A DNA stretch of 64,000 nt from Curtobacterium salicis (GCF_011759505.1 NZ_JAAOYO010000004.1:186001-250000), one strand, 5' to 3'; shown: positions 49,811 through 58,654, counted from the first letter of the stretch. Numbers and translations: made by a program. The notes: generated from the sequence alone by a model not told the origin.

Positions 49811-50806
49811 ATGTCCACGACGGTCCTGCCAGACTCCGAGGCCATCGACCTGACGCACACCAAGGCGCCGACCCTCTCGGGGCCGTCGCCTCGCGGGAAG
49901 CGTCGCGTCCCGTGGCTCCCGTACGCGCTCGTCGGCCCCGCGATCCTCTTCGAGCTGCTCATCCACATCGTGCCGATGCTCGTCGGCATTTGGATCAGCT
50001 TCGTCCAGCTCACCAAGTACTTCATCGCGAACTGGGGTGCCGCGCCCTTCGCCGGGCTGCGCAACTACTCCGTCGCGGTCGACTTCGACCAGGCCATCGG
50101 GCGTGGGCTGCTCAACTCGTTCCTCATCACCTGCGCCTTCACGATCCTCGTGGTCGGGCTGTCGTGGGGCTTCGGCATGGCCGCCGCGGTCGCCCTGCAG
50201 AAGCCGTTCCTCGGCCGGGGCCTGTTCCGCACGCTGTTCCTGGTGCCGTACGCCCTGCCGATGTACGCCGGCGTCATCACGTGGAAGTTCATGTTCCAGC
50301 GTGACTCCGGCGCCCTGAACCACGTCCTGGTGGACCAGCTGCACCTGTTCGGCGCCAACCCGCCGTTCTGGCTCATCGGCAACAACGCCTTCGTGGCCGT
50401 CGTCATCGTGGCGATCTGGAAGACCTGGCCCTTCGCGTTCCTCATGCTCATGGCGGGTCTGCAGTCCGTGCCGGCCGACGTGTACGAGGCAGCCTCCGTC
50501 GACGGTGCGAAGCCGTTCCGCCAGTGGCGCTCGATCACGCTCCCGATGGTCCGTCCGGTCAACGTCACCCTGGTGCTCGTGATGTTCCTCTGGACGTTCA
50601 ACGACTTCAACACACCGTTCGTGTTGTTCGGGTCGACCGCGCAGCCGCCGGCCGCCGACCTGTTGAGCTTCCACATCTACAACGCGTCGTTCATCACCTG
50701 GAACTTCGGCTCCGGTGCTGCGATGAGCGTCCTGCTCCTCCTCTTCCTGCTCGTCGTCACCGGCATCTACCTGGCCGTCACCAACCGGAGGTCCGTCCGT
50801 GCGTGA
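49811..50806 (+). CDS. ABC transporter permease, MalF type
   Basis: 331 residues with a polar 35-residue N-terminus and six helices. The EAA loop for ATPase contact is EAASVDGAKPFRQW (about 227-240). Pairs with the next gene. No ATPase gene is present in the locus, so a shared MsiK-like ATPase encoded elsewhere is expected, as in many actinobacteria. Stop overlaps the next start by 8 bp. Confidence 0.93.
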   Translation: MSTTVLPDSEAIDLTHTKAPTLSGPSPRGKRRVPWLPYALVGPAILFELLIHIVPMLVGIWISFVQLTKYFIANWGAAPFAGLRNYSVAVDFDQAIGRGLLNSFLITCAFTILVVGLSWGFGMAAAVALQKPFLGRGLFRTLFLVPYALPMYAGVITWKFMFQRDSGALNHVLVDQLHLFGANPPFWLIGNNAFVAVVIVAIWKTWPFAFLMLMAGLQSVPADVYEAASVDGAKPFRQWRSITLPMVRPVNVTLVLVMFLWTFNDFNTPFVLFGSTAQPPAADLLSFHIYNASFITWNFGSGAAMSVLLLLFLLVVTGIYLAVTNRRSVRA

Positions 50807-51638
50807 AACAGTGGGCGCAAAGTCCTTCAAGGTCATCGTCCTGGCACTCCTCACCGTCTTCACGGTGGTGCCGCTCTACGTCATGATCACGACGGCGATC
50901 AAGCCGCTCGGCGACGTGCAGAACGACTTCACGTGGATCCCGTCGCGGATCACGTTCCAGCCGTTCATCGACATGTGGTCGACGGTCCCGCTCGGCCGGT
51001 ACTTCATCAACTCGCTCGTGGTCTGCACGGTCGCGACGGTGTTCTCGCTGATCATCGCCACGTTCGCCGCCTACGCGGTGTCGCGGTGGAACTTCAAGGG
51101 CAAGACCGCCTTCACCACGACGGTGCTCTCGACCCAGATGTTCCCCGGCGTGCTGTTCCTGCTGCCGCTGTTCCTGATCTTCACGAACCTCGGCAACTCG
51201 CTCGGCATCCAGCTCGTCGGCAGCTGGCTCGGCCTGATCATCACCTACCTGACGTTCACGCTGCCGTTCTCGATCTGGATGCTCGCGGGCTACTTCGAGA
51301 CGATCCCGCGTGAGCTCGACGAGGCCGCGATGGTCGACGGTTCCGGCCCGATGGGCGCGCTGTTCCGGATCATCCTGCCCTCGGCCCGCCCGGGTCTCGT
51401 GGCGGTCGGCATCTACTCGTTCATGACGGCATGGGGCGAGGTCCTCTTCGCCTCCGTCATGACGAACGGCCTCGGCTCCACGCTCGCGGTCGGTCTGCAG
51501 CAGTACTCGACGCAGACGAACGTGTACTGGAACCAGATCATGGCGGCCTCGCTCGTCGTGTCGATCCCGGTCGTCATCGCGTTCCTCGTGGTGCAGCGCC
51601 AGTTCGTCGCCGGCCTCACCGCCGGCGCGGTGAAGTAG
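50799..51638 (+). CDS. ABC transporter permease, MalG type
   Basis: 279 residues, six helices. EAA loop ELDEAAMVDGSGPMGALF (about 165-182). The C-terminus RQFVAGLTAGAVK is typical of MalG-like carbohydrate permeases. GTG start overlapping the MalF stop, with CGGAGG upstream inside the preceding gene. Last gene of the sugar operon before a strong terminator. Confidence 0.93.
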   Translation: MRETVGAKSFKVIVLALLTVFTVVPLYVMITTAIKPLGDVQNDFTWIPSRITFQPFIDMWSTVPLGRYFINSLVVCTVATVFSLIIATFAAYAVSRWNFKGKTAFTTTVLSTQMFPGVLFLLPLFLIFTNLGNSLGIQLVGSWLGLIITYLTFTLPFSIWMLAGYFETIPRELDEAAMVDGSGPMGALFRIILPSARPGLVAVGIYSFMTAWGEVLFASVMTNGLGSTLAVGLQQYSTQTNVYWNQIMAASLVVSIPVVIAFLVVQRQFVAGLTAGAVK

Positions 51639-51650
51639 CCGCGACCACCT

Positions 51651-51695
51651 GACGGGAGGCGCGGTGCGGGTCCGTCCCGCACCGCGCCTCCCGTC
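51651..51695 (+). terminator. 20-bp hairpin terminator ending the sugar operon (GACGGGAGGC family)
   Basis: GACGGGAGGCGCGGTGCGGG, TCCGT loop, exact 20-base complement, 12 bases past the MalG stop. Confidence 0.85.
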
Positions 51696-51719
51696 TGTGG
51701 TGCGGCCCGTTGTCTGCGA

Positions 51720-51781
51720 AACACCGGTGTTCGTGCGTGGCATCGCGCTTTGGCGCGGCGTCTCCGACGAACACCGGTGTC
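51720..51781 (+). repeat. 62-bp palindromic element, copy 1
   Basis: Left arm AACACCGGTGTTCGT (51720-51734), 32-base centre, right arm ACGAACACCGGTGTC (51767-51781). Each arm holds the 12-base palindrome AACACCGGTGTT (last base changed on the right), and the arms are inverted copies of each other. The centre can fold as CGCGC-TTTG-GCGCG. A C-rich tail (GCCGCCCGCTCCCGCCCGCC) follows, as in copy 2. Confidence 0.9.
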
Positions 51782-51836
51782 TCGCCGCCCGCTCCCGCCC
51801 GCCCGCTCGACCGATCTCGCACGACAGGATGGACGC

Positions 51837-52778
51837 ATGACCGAGACCCGTGGGCGGCAACTGCTGCCCGGACAGACCAGCCGCGTGCACGTGTACGACG
51901 TCGAGACGCGGACCGCTCGTCTGGTGTTCGCCTCGGACACGGTGCTGGTCGAGGCGCCGAACGTCCTGGACGCCGACACCCTCGTGCTCAACGCCGACGG
52001 CGACCTCTGGCTGCTGCCCGTGCCGGCGGCCGGGACCGTCCTCGACGAGACGGCCCTGGTGCCGGTGCCGATGGCGGGCGTGCCCGAGATCAACAACGAC
52101 CACGTGCTGGAGCCCTCGGGGGAGTCCGTCGTGGTGAGCGGTCGTGACGGCGAGCTGTACCGCGTGCCCCTGCCGGGCGGCGGCACCGGGGTCCGGATCA
52201 CCGACACCGCCGCCGTGCTGCCGACGGTGCGGAAGTACTACCTGCACGGCGTCGCACCGGACGGCTCCGCCCTGGCCGCGATCGTCGGCGAGCGCTCACC
52301 GGAGGGCGTCTGGACCACCGACGTCGCCCTCGTCGACCCGGCGACCGGTGCCACGACGTTCCGCACCCGTGACGGGCACCCGGACGACGGGTGCGCATGG
52401 ACCCCGGACGGCGGGACCCTGCTGTTCAACACCGAACGCTTCACCCCCGGTACCGCGCAGCTCGCGGCGCTGCGGGACGGGTCGACCGACCCCGTGCAGA
52501 TCACGGGCGACGAGCGGGTGAACTGGTTCCCGCACGTCTCACCGGACGGCGCGCACCTGCTCTACCTGTCGTACGAGCCCGGCGTGCAGGGGCACCCGGC
52601 CGACCACCGGGTGGAGTTGCGGCTGCTGCCCGGGCTCCTCGCCCGTGGTGCGCGGATCGCCGTGGTGCCGGAGACGCTGGTCGCCCTCGACGGTGGGCAG
52701 GGGACCGTGAACGTGCCGCCGTGGGCGCCGGACTCGTCGTGGTTCGCGTACTGCGACTACCCGGTCGCGGCGGGCTGA
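51837..52778 (+). CDS. TolB-like beta-propeller protein (PD40-type repeats)
   Basis: 313 residues, no signal peptide. Repeated propeller blades with short WD/PD40-like signatures: PDGSALAAIVGE, WTPDGGTLLFNTERF, HVSPDGAHLLYLSYEPG and WAPDSSWFAYCDY. Such proteins (oligogalacturonate lyase or TolB C-terminal-like) occur with sugar uptake operons, so a role linked to the preceding locus is plausible but unproven. It is separated from that operon by a terminator and flanked on both sides by the 62-bp palindromic element. Confidence 0.8.
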   Translation: MTETRGRQLLPGQTSRVHVYDVETRTARLVFASDTVLVEAPNVLDADTLVLNADGDLWLLPVPAAGTVLDETALVPVPMAGVPEINNDHVLEPSGESVVVSGRDGELYRVPLPGGGTGVRITDTAAVLPTVRKYYLHGVAPDGSALAAIVGERSPEGVWTTDVALVDPATGATTFRTRDGHPDDGCAWTPDGGTLLFNTERFTPGTAQLAALRDGSTDPVQITGDERVNWFPHVSPDGAHLLYLSYEPGVQGHPADHRVELRLLPGLLARGARIAVVPETLVALDGGQGTVNVPPWAPDSSWFAYCDYPVAAG

Positions 52779-52836
52779 CGCCGCCGCGGTCGCGGCGCGG
52801 CGGCTGCGGTGCGACTGGCGCGGCCGAGCTCCGTGG

Positions 52837-52898
52837 AACACCGGTGTTCGTCCGTCACGCCGCGGAGATCCGCGGTGTGACGCACGAACACCGGTGTT
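52837..52898 (+). repeat. 62-bp palindromic element, copy 2
   Basis: Left arm AACACCGGTGTTCGT (52837-52851), 32-base centre, right arm ACGAACACCGGTGTT (52884-52898), a perfect 15-bp inverted repeat. The centre is itself a hairpin, CGTCAC-g-CCGCGG around AGAT. Same orientation, same arm sequences and same centre length as copy 1, with the C-rich tail also kept. Confidence 0.92.
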
Positions 52899-52938
52899 TT
52901 GCCGCCCCCCGCCCCCGCCCGCCGGCGCGACGCCGCGA

Positions 52939-53670
52939 CTACACGTCGCGGACCTGTCCCTGCTTGATGTGCAGCCGACGCTCCGCGCGCCGCGCGACCC
53001 ACGAGTCGTGCGTCACGATGACGACCGTCAACCCGCGGTCCTTCCACTGCCGCTCGATGAGGCCCATGATCTCGTCGCGGGTGCCCTCGTCGAGCGCACC
53101 GGTCGGCTCGTCGGCCAGCAGGACCGTCGGGTCCTTCACCAGCGCTCGGGCGATCGCGACGCGCTGCTGCTGCCCGCCCGAGAGCTCCGCGGGCAGGTGG
53201 TCGAGCCGCTCCTCGAGGCCGACCTCGCGCAGGGCGGTGCTCGCCCGTTCGCGGACCTCGGCTCGCGACCGGTTGGCGAGGCTGCCTGCGAACGCCGTCT
53301 CGACGTTCTCGAGTGCGCTGAGGGTCGGGATGAGGTTGAAGCTCTGGAACACGAAGCCGATGTCGGTCGCCCGGACGTCGGTGAGCGCACGGTCCCCGAG
53401 GGACGCGACGTCCCGGTCGCCCAGGTACACCGAGCCACTGCTGGGCCGGTCGAGGGCACCGAGCATCTGCAGCAGCGTCGACTTGCCGCCGCCGGTCGGG
53501 CCCTGGACGGCGACGAGCTGCCCCTGCGGGATCTCGAGGTCGACACCGGCCAGTGCCGTCACGGTCCGGTTCTTCTGTCGGTAGGTCTTCGTCACGCCCG
53601 ACAGGCGGTAGACGGGCCGGGAGGCGGTGGGCACGCCGCCGGTGGTCGGTGCGGTCTCGGTGGTGGTCAC
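52939..53670 (-). CDS. ABC transporter ATP-binding protein (MacB/LolD type)
   Basis: 243 residues from the chosen GTG. Walker A GPTGGGKST, Q-loop FVFQSFNLIP, signature LSGGQQQR, Walker B VLLADEPTGALD, and switch His in VIVTHD. The GTG has AGGAG 5 bases upstream and gives the usual family length. An ATG at 53778 overlaps the permease stop (TGATG) and would add 36 Thr/Gly/Pro-rich residues; both starts are possible. Works with the permease encoded upstream. Confidence 0.9.
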   Translation of the reverse strand: MTTTETAPTTGGVPTASRPVYRLSGVTKTYRQKNRTVTALAGVDLEIPQGQLVAVQGPTGGGKSTLLQMLGALDRPSSGSVYLGDRDVASLGDRALTDVRATDIGFVFQSFNLIPTLSALENVETAFAGSLANRSRAEVRERASTALREVGLEERLDHLPAELSGGQQQRVAIARALVKDPTVLLADEPTGALDEGTRDEIMGLIERQWKDRGLTVVIVTHDSWVARRAERRLHIKQGQVRDV

Positions 53671-53777
53671 GATGGCTCCTGGGTCGGTCGTCGGGGTGGT
53701 CGTCCTGGTCGTGCTGGTCGTGCTGGTGCCGGTGCCGGTGCCGCTGGTGCCGGTCGGGGTGCGGCGGTCCGTCGGCA

Positions 53778-55316
53778 TCAGGCCACGCTCCGGAGCGCTT
53801 CCGCGGGACGCAGCCGGGAGGCCCGCCACCCGCCGAGCGCACCGGCGAGCAGCCCGCCGAGGACCGCGAGCCCGATCGCGAGCAGGATCACCTCGACGGT
53901 GACCGGCGCGTGCAGCACGACGTCCGTGGTCGCCGCCGCCTGACCGCCGCCCCCGAAGCCACCCGCGGGAGCGCCGCCGGTCGTGCCGCTGCCGGCCGCC
54001 GCCGTCGCCGCTGCACCGGGCATGCCACCGCCTGAGCCGGGGCCGGTCCGGGTGCTGGTGGTGGCGCTCGCCGAGACGGTGGGGGCGATGACGTTCACCA
54101 CGAGGATGCCGACGAGCCCCGCCGCGGCACCGATGACGCCGCCGATCAGACCCTGCACGAGCGACTCGCCCGCGACCTGCCGGGTGATCCGACCGTTCGA
54201 CCAGCCGATGGCCTTGAGGGTGCCGAACTCCCGGGTGCGCCGGGTGACGCCGGAGATGGTGAACAGGATCGCGATGAGGAACGCCGCCGCCAGGACGACG
54301 ATCGACAGCCACCGGCCGAGGTTCGACACGAGGCTCGACGCCGTCGCCAGGGAGCCGGAGACGCTCGAGGCGAGGTCGGACTCGGTGGACACGGTCGCGC
54401 CCGACAGCTGCTCCTGCAACGCGGCCTTGACCGTCGCGACGTCGGAGGACGACTCCGCGGAGACGTACACGGAGGTCACCTTGCCGGACAGGTCGGCGAG
54501 CGTCTGCGCGGTGTCGAGCGGGATGTACGTGTTCGAGCCGGTGGTGGACGCCGACCCGGTCGAGGCGACGATGCCGATGACGTCGAAGGTCTTCCCGCCG
54601 ATCGAGACGGTGTCGCCGACGGCCTCGGACTCGCTCGTGGCGTACGCCGAGTCGAGCACGACGACGTCCTTGCCGGCATCGGCCGCGGTGAAGGTGCGAC
54701 CCTTCGTCGTCTCGGTGCTCGTGAGCGGGCCGACCGTGTCGCCGGACACGGGGATGCCGGTGACGGTGAACGAGTCGACGCTGAACGAGCCGCCGCCGAA
54801 GCCGCCGCCGCCGCCCTGCCCGGTGCCGCTGGGCGGGCCGCCCTGCGCCGCGCTGTCACTGCTGCTGCTGTCACTGCTGCTGCTGCTGTTCTGCTCGACC
54901 TGCCCGGAGAACGTGCTGTTCTCGAGTGTCAGGACCCCGGTCGCGGCCTCGACCCCGGCGGTGCCGGTGACCGTCGCCACGTTCGCCGCGGTCAGGGTGC
55001 TCGACCCGCGGGACACCGCCAGGCGGGACTGCGAGAGGTCCGTCGAACCGCTGCTGCTGTCCGACGAACCCTGGTCGCCGAAGTCGAACGACGGCCGTCC
55101 GGTGCTGCTCGACGACGGGGTCTCGGTCTTCGTCACGGTGATGTCGGTGCCGACGCCGTACACGGACGCCAGGACGCTCGACTGGGCGGACTGCACGCCG
55201 CTCGCGATCGACGAGACGATGACGACGAGCGCGATGGCCAGCGCCATCCCGACCGCGATGATGACCGTCTGCTTCTTGCGGTTCGTGAGCTCGCGCCTGA
55301 GGTAGGTCAGGAACAT
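53778..55316 (-). CDS. ABC transporter permease, FtsX/MacB type
   Basis: 512 residues. First helix TVIIAVGMALAIALVVIVSSIA, then a large extracytoplasmic MacB-PCD region (about 45-330) containing Ser-only and Gly-rich linkers (around 140-175), and three C-terminal helices including the FtsX core GVTRRTREFGTLKAIGWSNG. A second Gly/Ala-rich extracellular loop (about 425-465) is unusual. With the ATPase it likely forms a mechanotransmission exporter or lipoprotein/antibiotic-resistance pump; no membrane-fusion gene is adjacent. GAGGAGA precedes the ATG. Confidence 0.88.
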   Translation of the reverse strand: MFLTYLRRELTNRKKQTVIIAVGMALAIALVVIVSSIASGVQSAQSSVLASVYGVGTDITVTKTETPSSSSTGRPSFDFGDQGSSDSSSGSTDLSQSRLAVSRGSSTLTAANVATVTGTAGVEAATGVLTLENSTFSGQVEQNSSSSSDSSSSDSAAQGGPPSGTGQGGGGGFGGGSFSVDSFTVTGIPVSGDTVGPLTSTETTKGRTFTAADAGKDVVVLDSAYATSESEAVGDTVSIGGKTFDVIGIVASTGSASTTGSNTYIPLDTAQTLADLSGKVTSVYVSAESSSDVATVKAALQEQLSGATVSTESDLASSVSGSLATASSLVSNLGRWLSIVVLAAAFLIAILFTISGVTRRTREFGTLKAIGWSNGRITRQVAGESLVQGLIGGVIGAAAGLVGILVVNVIAPTVSASATTSTRTGPGSGGGMPGAAATAAAGSGTTGGAPAGGFGGGGQAAATTDVVLHAPVTVEVILLAIGLAVLGGLLAGALGGWRASRLRPAEALRSVA

Positions 55317-55395
55317 GGTTCTCCTCGATGGGGGCCGGCTCCGGGAGCCCCGGTCGCGCGGATCGCGCGGCGGGGGCCGACGAGGAGAACCTAGG

Positions 55396-55418
55396 AAGGG
55401 GTGCCAAGGGCACCCCTT
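55396..55418 (-). terminator. Hairpin downstream of the glycosyltransferase gene
   Basis: AAGGGGTGCC, AAG, GGCACCCCTT, between the glycosyltransferase stop and the ABC permease start, all on the minus strand. It could also be an operator for the ABC operon. Confidence 0.55.
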
Positions 55419-55445
55419 CGGTCCGCTATGAGGAGTGTGTGGACG

Positions 55446-56189
55446 TCAGGACGCGTCGCCGTAGGTGCGGCGGAGGTGCTCCGCGTACCCGCCGGGGGTC
55501 CGGCCGTCGAACCGACCGCTGGTGACGACCGGGAGGCTCGTGGTCGCGTCCACACGCAGCCCCAGCGCGCGGGCGCGGGCCACCAACCGCACGTCCTCGT
55601 GCTCGGGCACCGGGTCGAAACCGCCGACCGCACGGTAGGCGTCCGACCGGATGCCGAGGTTCGCCCCGTGCACGTGGCCGAGCGTGGCCCCGGGCGGGTG
55701 CGTCGCCTGCCACCGGGCGAGGACCACGGCGTCGAGGTCCGCCGGGTCCGGCACGACGGCCCCGACGAGGACGTGCGCACCGGCCAGGAGGGCGTCGAGC
55801 TGCTGCACGAGCCACCGCGCCGACACCCGGGAGTCCGCGTCGGTGTGGGCGAGCCAGCGCCGGTCGAGGTCGGCGTCGTGGTCCTCGGGCTGGTCGTCGG
55901 CGGCTGCGAGCGGTCGGGCCAGAGCATGTGCGGCACCGAGCGACCGAGCCGGACCGACCCCGACGTGGTCGGTGACCAGCGAGTCGAGCCACGAGGACCC
56001 GGCGGCGCGGGCGGCGACCAGCGCCGCGGTGTCGTCGGTGCAACCGTCGAGGACGACCGTCACGTGGACCGCAACGTCCGGGTGCTCGTGCCGGAGGGTC
56101 GAGACGGCGGTGCCCAGTGCCTCCAGACAGGCGGTGATCCGGTCCTGTTCATCGTGGGCCGGGACGACGACGTCGAGGCGCGGCGTCAC
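55446..56189 (-). CDS. Family 2 glycosyltransferase
   Basis: 247 residues, soluble GT-A fold. RLDVVVPAHDEQDRITACLEAL (about 4-25), LDGCTDDTAAL, the metal-binding DxD-like HTDADSRVSARWL, and GHVHGANLGIRSDAYRAVGGF with the ED acceptor motif HEDVRL. Transfers a sugar from an activated donor; substrates unknown. GTG start overlapping the upstream fusion gene by 4 bp, third gene of a coupled cassette. Confidence 0.87.
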   Translation of the reverse strand: MTPRLDVVVPAHDEQDRITACLEALGTAVSTLRHEHPDVAVHVTVVLDGCTDDTAALVAARAAGSSWLDSLVTDHVGVGPARSLGAAHALARPLAAADDQPEDHDADLDRRWLAHTDADSRVSARWLVQQLDALLAGAHVLVGAVVPDPADLDAVVLARWQATHPPGATLGHVHGANLGIRSDAYRAVGGFDPVPEHEDVRLVARARALGLRVDATTSLPVVTSGRFDGRTPGGYAEHLRRTYGDAS

Positions 56190-57583
56190 CGGACGAGTCC
56201 CTCGGCCCGGGCGACGCTCGTCACCGACGGACCGGGCAGGACGCTGAGGACGAAGTCCGGCTCCACGTGCCGGACGAGTGCCGGCCGGGGCCAGCGGGCG
56301 GACAGGTGCGCGTCGACCGTGTCCCCGTCCGTCACGGCGTCGCTGTCCGGGTGTCGCCAGTGGCAGGCGACGAGCACGCCGTCGTCGTCGAGCGACGCGA
56401 GCACGCGGTCGATCGTGACGTCGAGGTCGGCCGGGGAGAGGTAGTACCCGACCTCCGACATCACCACCAGGTCCCAGCGTCCGGTCGGCCACTCGGCGGG
56501 CAGGGCGGCCTGGACGAACCGGGCGGACGGCGCTCGCCGACGGGCACGCTCGAGCGGCGCCCGCGAGATGTCGGTGCCGAGGACGGCGTCGGCGCGCTCG
56601 GTCAGCGCAGCGGTGAGCACGCCGGTGGCGCAGCCGAGCTCGAGCGCCGATCGGAAGCGGGGGCGGGGGAGGGCGGCGAGGGTCACGGCACGTTTCCGCT
56701 GCTCGTACCAGGAGCCGTCGAAGTCCCAGCCCTCGGGCTTCCGGTCGTAGTGGGCGTCGAAGGACTCGCGAGAGCGCGAGGCCGTCGCGGGCTCGGTCGT
56801 CGCGTGCTCGGTGTCCGCGGTCACGAACCACTCCTCGGTGCGCAGGTGGTGCCGGGCGTGCCGGTCGTCGACGATCGCCTCGTCCCCGGGCGCCGGCGAG
56901 AGGGGGCGGACCTGCGAGTCGTGGGCGTCGAGGGCCCGGCGCTTCCGGTCGAGCACGGCCGTCGACAGCGGCAGCGCGCGGAGCCCGGCGACGGGCAACT
57001 CCGGCGTGGCCGGGTCGTCCCAGTGCCACGCCCACACCGGGTAGGACAGCAGGTCGACGTCGGGCGCGTCCGCGGCGATGCGCTCGGCGATCTCGCCTGC
57101 GATCCGGTGGTCACGGTGGCCGTCGCCGCGCCACGGCGCCACGAGCAGGGTGCGCCCGGGTGTGGCGGAGCCCGGCCCGGTCGCCAGCTGCTCGGTGAGT
57201 GCGACCGCGAGGACCTCGGCGTGCTCCCGCAGGCCGCCGTCCGGCACGTCCAGGACGGAGGACGTCACCGCGGGGTGCAGCGCCAGGAGCGCGACACGGA
57301 ACTCCTCGGCCCGACGGACGGCGAGGTCCGCGGCCGTGGTCGTGGGGGAGTCCGGGTGCGAACCCTCGCCCCGGCTGACCAGGACGACGTGCACCGGCAG
57401 TCCGGCGTCCGCCGCGGTCGCGATGAGCCCGCCGGCACCGAGGGTCTCGTCGTCGGGGTGCGGCGCCACGACGAGCACCCGGTCGTGGCGGTCCAGGGTG
57501 ACCGGCAGCGAGTCGACCGCGTCGAGCACCGGCGTCCAGGCGTCCGGGTCGGTCCCCGGGGCCCGGTGGTCGAAGCTCACCAC
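56186..57583 (-). CDS. PIG-L family deacetylase fused to a class I SAM methyltransferase
   Basis: 465 residues. N-terminal LmbE/PIG-L domain (about 30-245) with zinc motif APHPDDETLGAGG and second ligand GHRDH. C-terminal methyltransferase (about 285-440) with SAM motif SALELGCATGVLTAALT and the NodS-like SEVGYYLSPADL. PIG-L enzymes remove acetyl from GlcNAc-type sugars. The fusion suggests deacetylation and then methylation of one sugar moiety. GTG start (a second GTG follows directly) overlapping the upstream gene by 7 bp. Confidence 0.88.
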   Translation of the reverse strand: MVSFDHRAPGTDPDAWTPVLDAVDSLPVTLDRHDRVLVVAPHPDDETLGAGGLIATAADAGLPVHVVLVSRGEGSHPDSPTTTAADLAVRRAEEFRVALLALHPAVTSSVLDVPDGGLREHAEVLAVALTEQLATGPGSATPGRTLLVAPWRGDGHRDHRIAGEIAERIAADAPDVDLLSYPVWAWHWDDPATPELPVAGLRALPLSTAVLDRKRRALDAHDSQVRPLSPAPGDEAIVDDRHARHHLRTEEWFVTADTEHATTEPATASRSRESFDAHYDRKPEGWDFDGSWYEQRKRAVTLAALPRPRFRSALELGCATGVLTAALTERADAVLGTDISRAPLERARRRAPSARFVQAALPAEWPTGRWDLVVMSEVGYYLSPADLDVTIDRVLASLDDDGVLVACHWRHPDSDAVTDGDTVDAHLSARWPRPALVRHVEPDFVLSVLPGPSVTSVARAEGLVR

Positions 57584-58641
57584 GCGACACCGCCGCGCTC
57601 GAGCACCATCCGGCCGATGCGGGCGAGGTCGCGGTCACCGTGGTCCTGCAGCACGTAGAGCTCGAGGTCGGCGACCCGCGCGGCGACGGCGGGGTCGCTC
57701 GTCAGCGGCCCCGGGCCGATCGAGCGGACGACCTCGGTCCGGACGGCGTCGACGGCGCGACGCACCCGGGACCGGACGAGCTGTGCGACGAGGGGCCAGT
57801 CGGCGTCGTCGGACCCGCTGGCGCTGTCGTCGATCAGCCGGGCAGCACCGGCGACGGCGTCCTCCGCGTCGGCCAGGTCCGCGACCACTGAACCGAGTGC
57901 GGTCCGGAGCAGTTCGGAGTCCGGACGTGCGGCGGCGTGGGCACGGAGCACCCGGGCCAGCCCGACGGCACCGCCCCACCAGCAGGCCGCGACCCCGATG
58001 CCGCCCCAGGCGAAGCCCGGACGTCGGAGGTACCAGCCGGGTTCCCCGACCACGCTGGCCCGGACGTCGGTGAAGTCGACCGGGCCGCTCGGCACGTCGG
58101 GCAGCCCACGGGCGACCCAGACCGCGTCGTGCGGCACGACGCCGTCTTGGCGGAGCGACACCGCGACGAGTCGGCGCTCGTCCCCGACGTGGGCGGTGAC
58201 GAGGGCGTGCGAGAGCGTCGACGCGAGGGAGCACCAGGGCTTCGTGCCGTCGAGGACGACCGTGCCGACCGGTTCGGCTCCGGCGGGGTGCGCCTCGAGG
58301 CGGAGGCCCGGGGCCTCGGCAGCGTAGACACCCCACGTCGAGCCCGCGGGGACCTCCACCCCGGCCTGCGCCAGGATGGTCAGGGCGTCGAGGTGCGGTT
58401 CGACCACCCGGGCGGTCGCGACGTCCGCCGCGGCGACGGCGGCGAGGGTCGCGAAGACCTGGCCGGCGGTGCCGGCCACGAGCGGCGGGGTGGTGGCCGC
58501 GAGGGTCTGCGCGACGGTGAGCCGGTGCGGCGGGGGCGGGACGGCCCTCCCGGCGGTGGTGTCCGGTCCGTCCACGAGGGCGGCGATCGCGGCGGTGGCG
58601 ACGTGGCGCGCGCCGTCGGACCAGGCAGGGGAGACCAGCAT
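57577..58641 (-). CDS. Acyl-CoA dehydrogenase-like protein
   Basis: 354 residues. The order resembles acyl-CoA dehydrogenases: helical N-domain, middle beta-domain with GTKPWCSLASTLSHALVTA and VDFTDVRASVVGEPGWYLRRPGF, and a helical C-domain ending YVLQDHGDRDLARIGRMVLE. The middle domain and the final Arg-rich helix fit, but the usual C-terminal catalytic Glu context is not obvious, so activity is uncertain. First gene of the cassette with the PIG-L/methyltransferase fusion and the glycosyltransferase. Confidence 0.8.
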   Translation of the reverse strand: MLVSPAWSDGARHVATAAIAALVDGPDTTAGRAVPPPPHRLTVAQTLAATTPPLVAGTAGQVFATLAAVAAADVATARVVEPHLDALTILAQAGVEVPAGSTWGVYAAEAPGLRLEAHPAGAEPVGTVVLDGTKPWCSLASTLSHALVTAHVGDERRLVAVSLRQDGVVPHDAVWVARGLPDVPSGPVDFTDVRASVVGEPGWYLRRPGFAWGGIGVAACWWGGAVGLARVLRAHAAARPDSELLRTALGSVVADLADAEDAVAGAARLIDDSASGSDDADWPLVAQLVRSRVRRAVDAVRTEVVRSIGPGPLTSDPAVAARVADLELYVLQDHGDRDLARIGRMVLERGGVAW

Positions 58642-58648
58642 CACGACC

Positions 58649-58654
58649 AGGCTA
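58649..58654 (-). promoter_or_regulatory. -10 element of leaderless promoter for the dehydrogenase/PIG-L/glycosyltransferase cassette
   Basis: TAGCCT on the minus strand, 7 bases before the ATG and 4 before an in-frame GTG, which favours the ATG. Confidence 0.5.

Noticed and set aside
51616..51822. Minus-strand ORFs reading TPVFV...HEHRCF through both 62-bp elements
   Set aside because: The shared peptide arises because both elements have the same length and arms; no start sites or coding signal support translation.
53671..53778. 36-residue Thr/Gly/Pro-rich N-terminus for the ABC ATPase
   Set aside because: A GTG with an ideal AGGAG site follows it and gives the usual family length; the longer form is kept only as an alternative.
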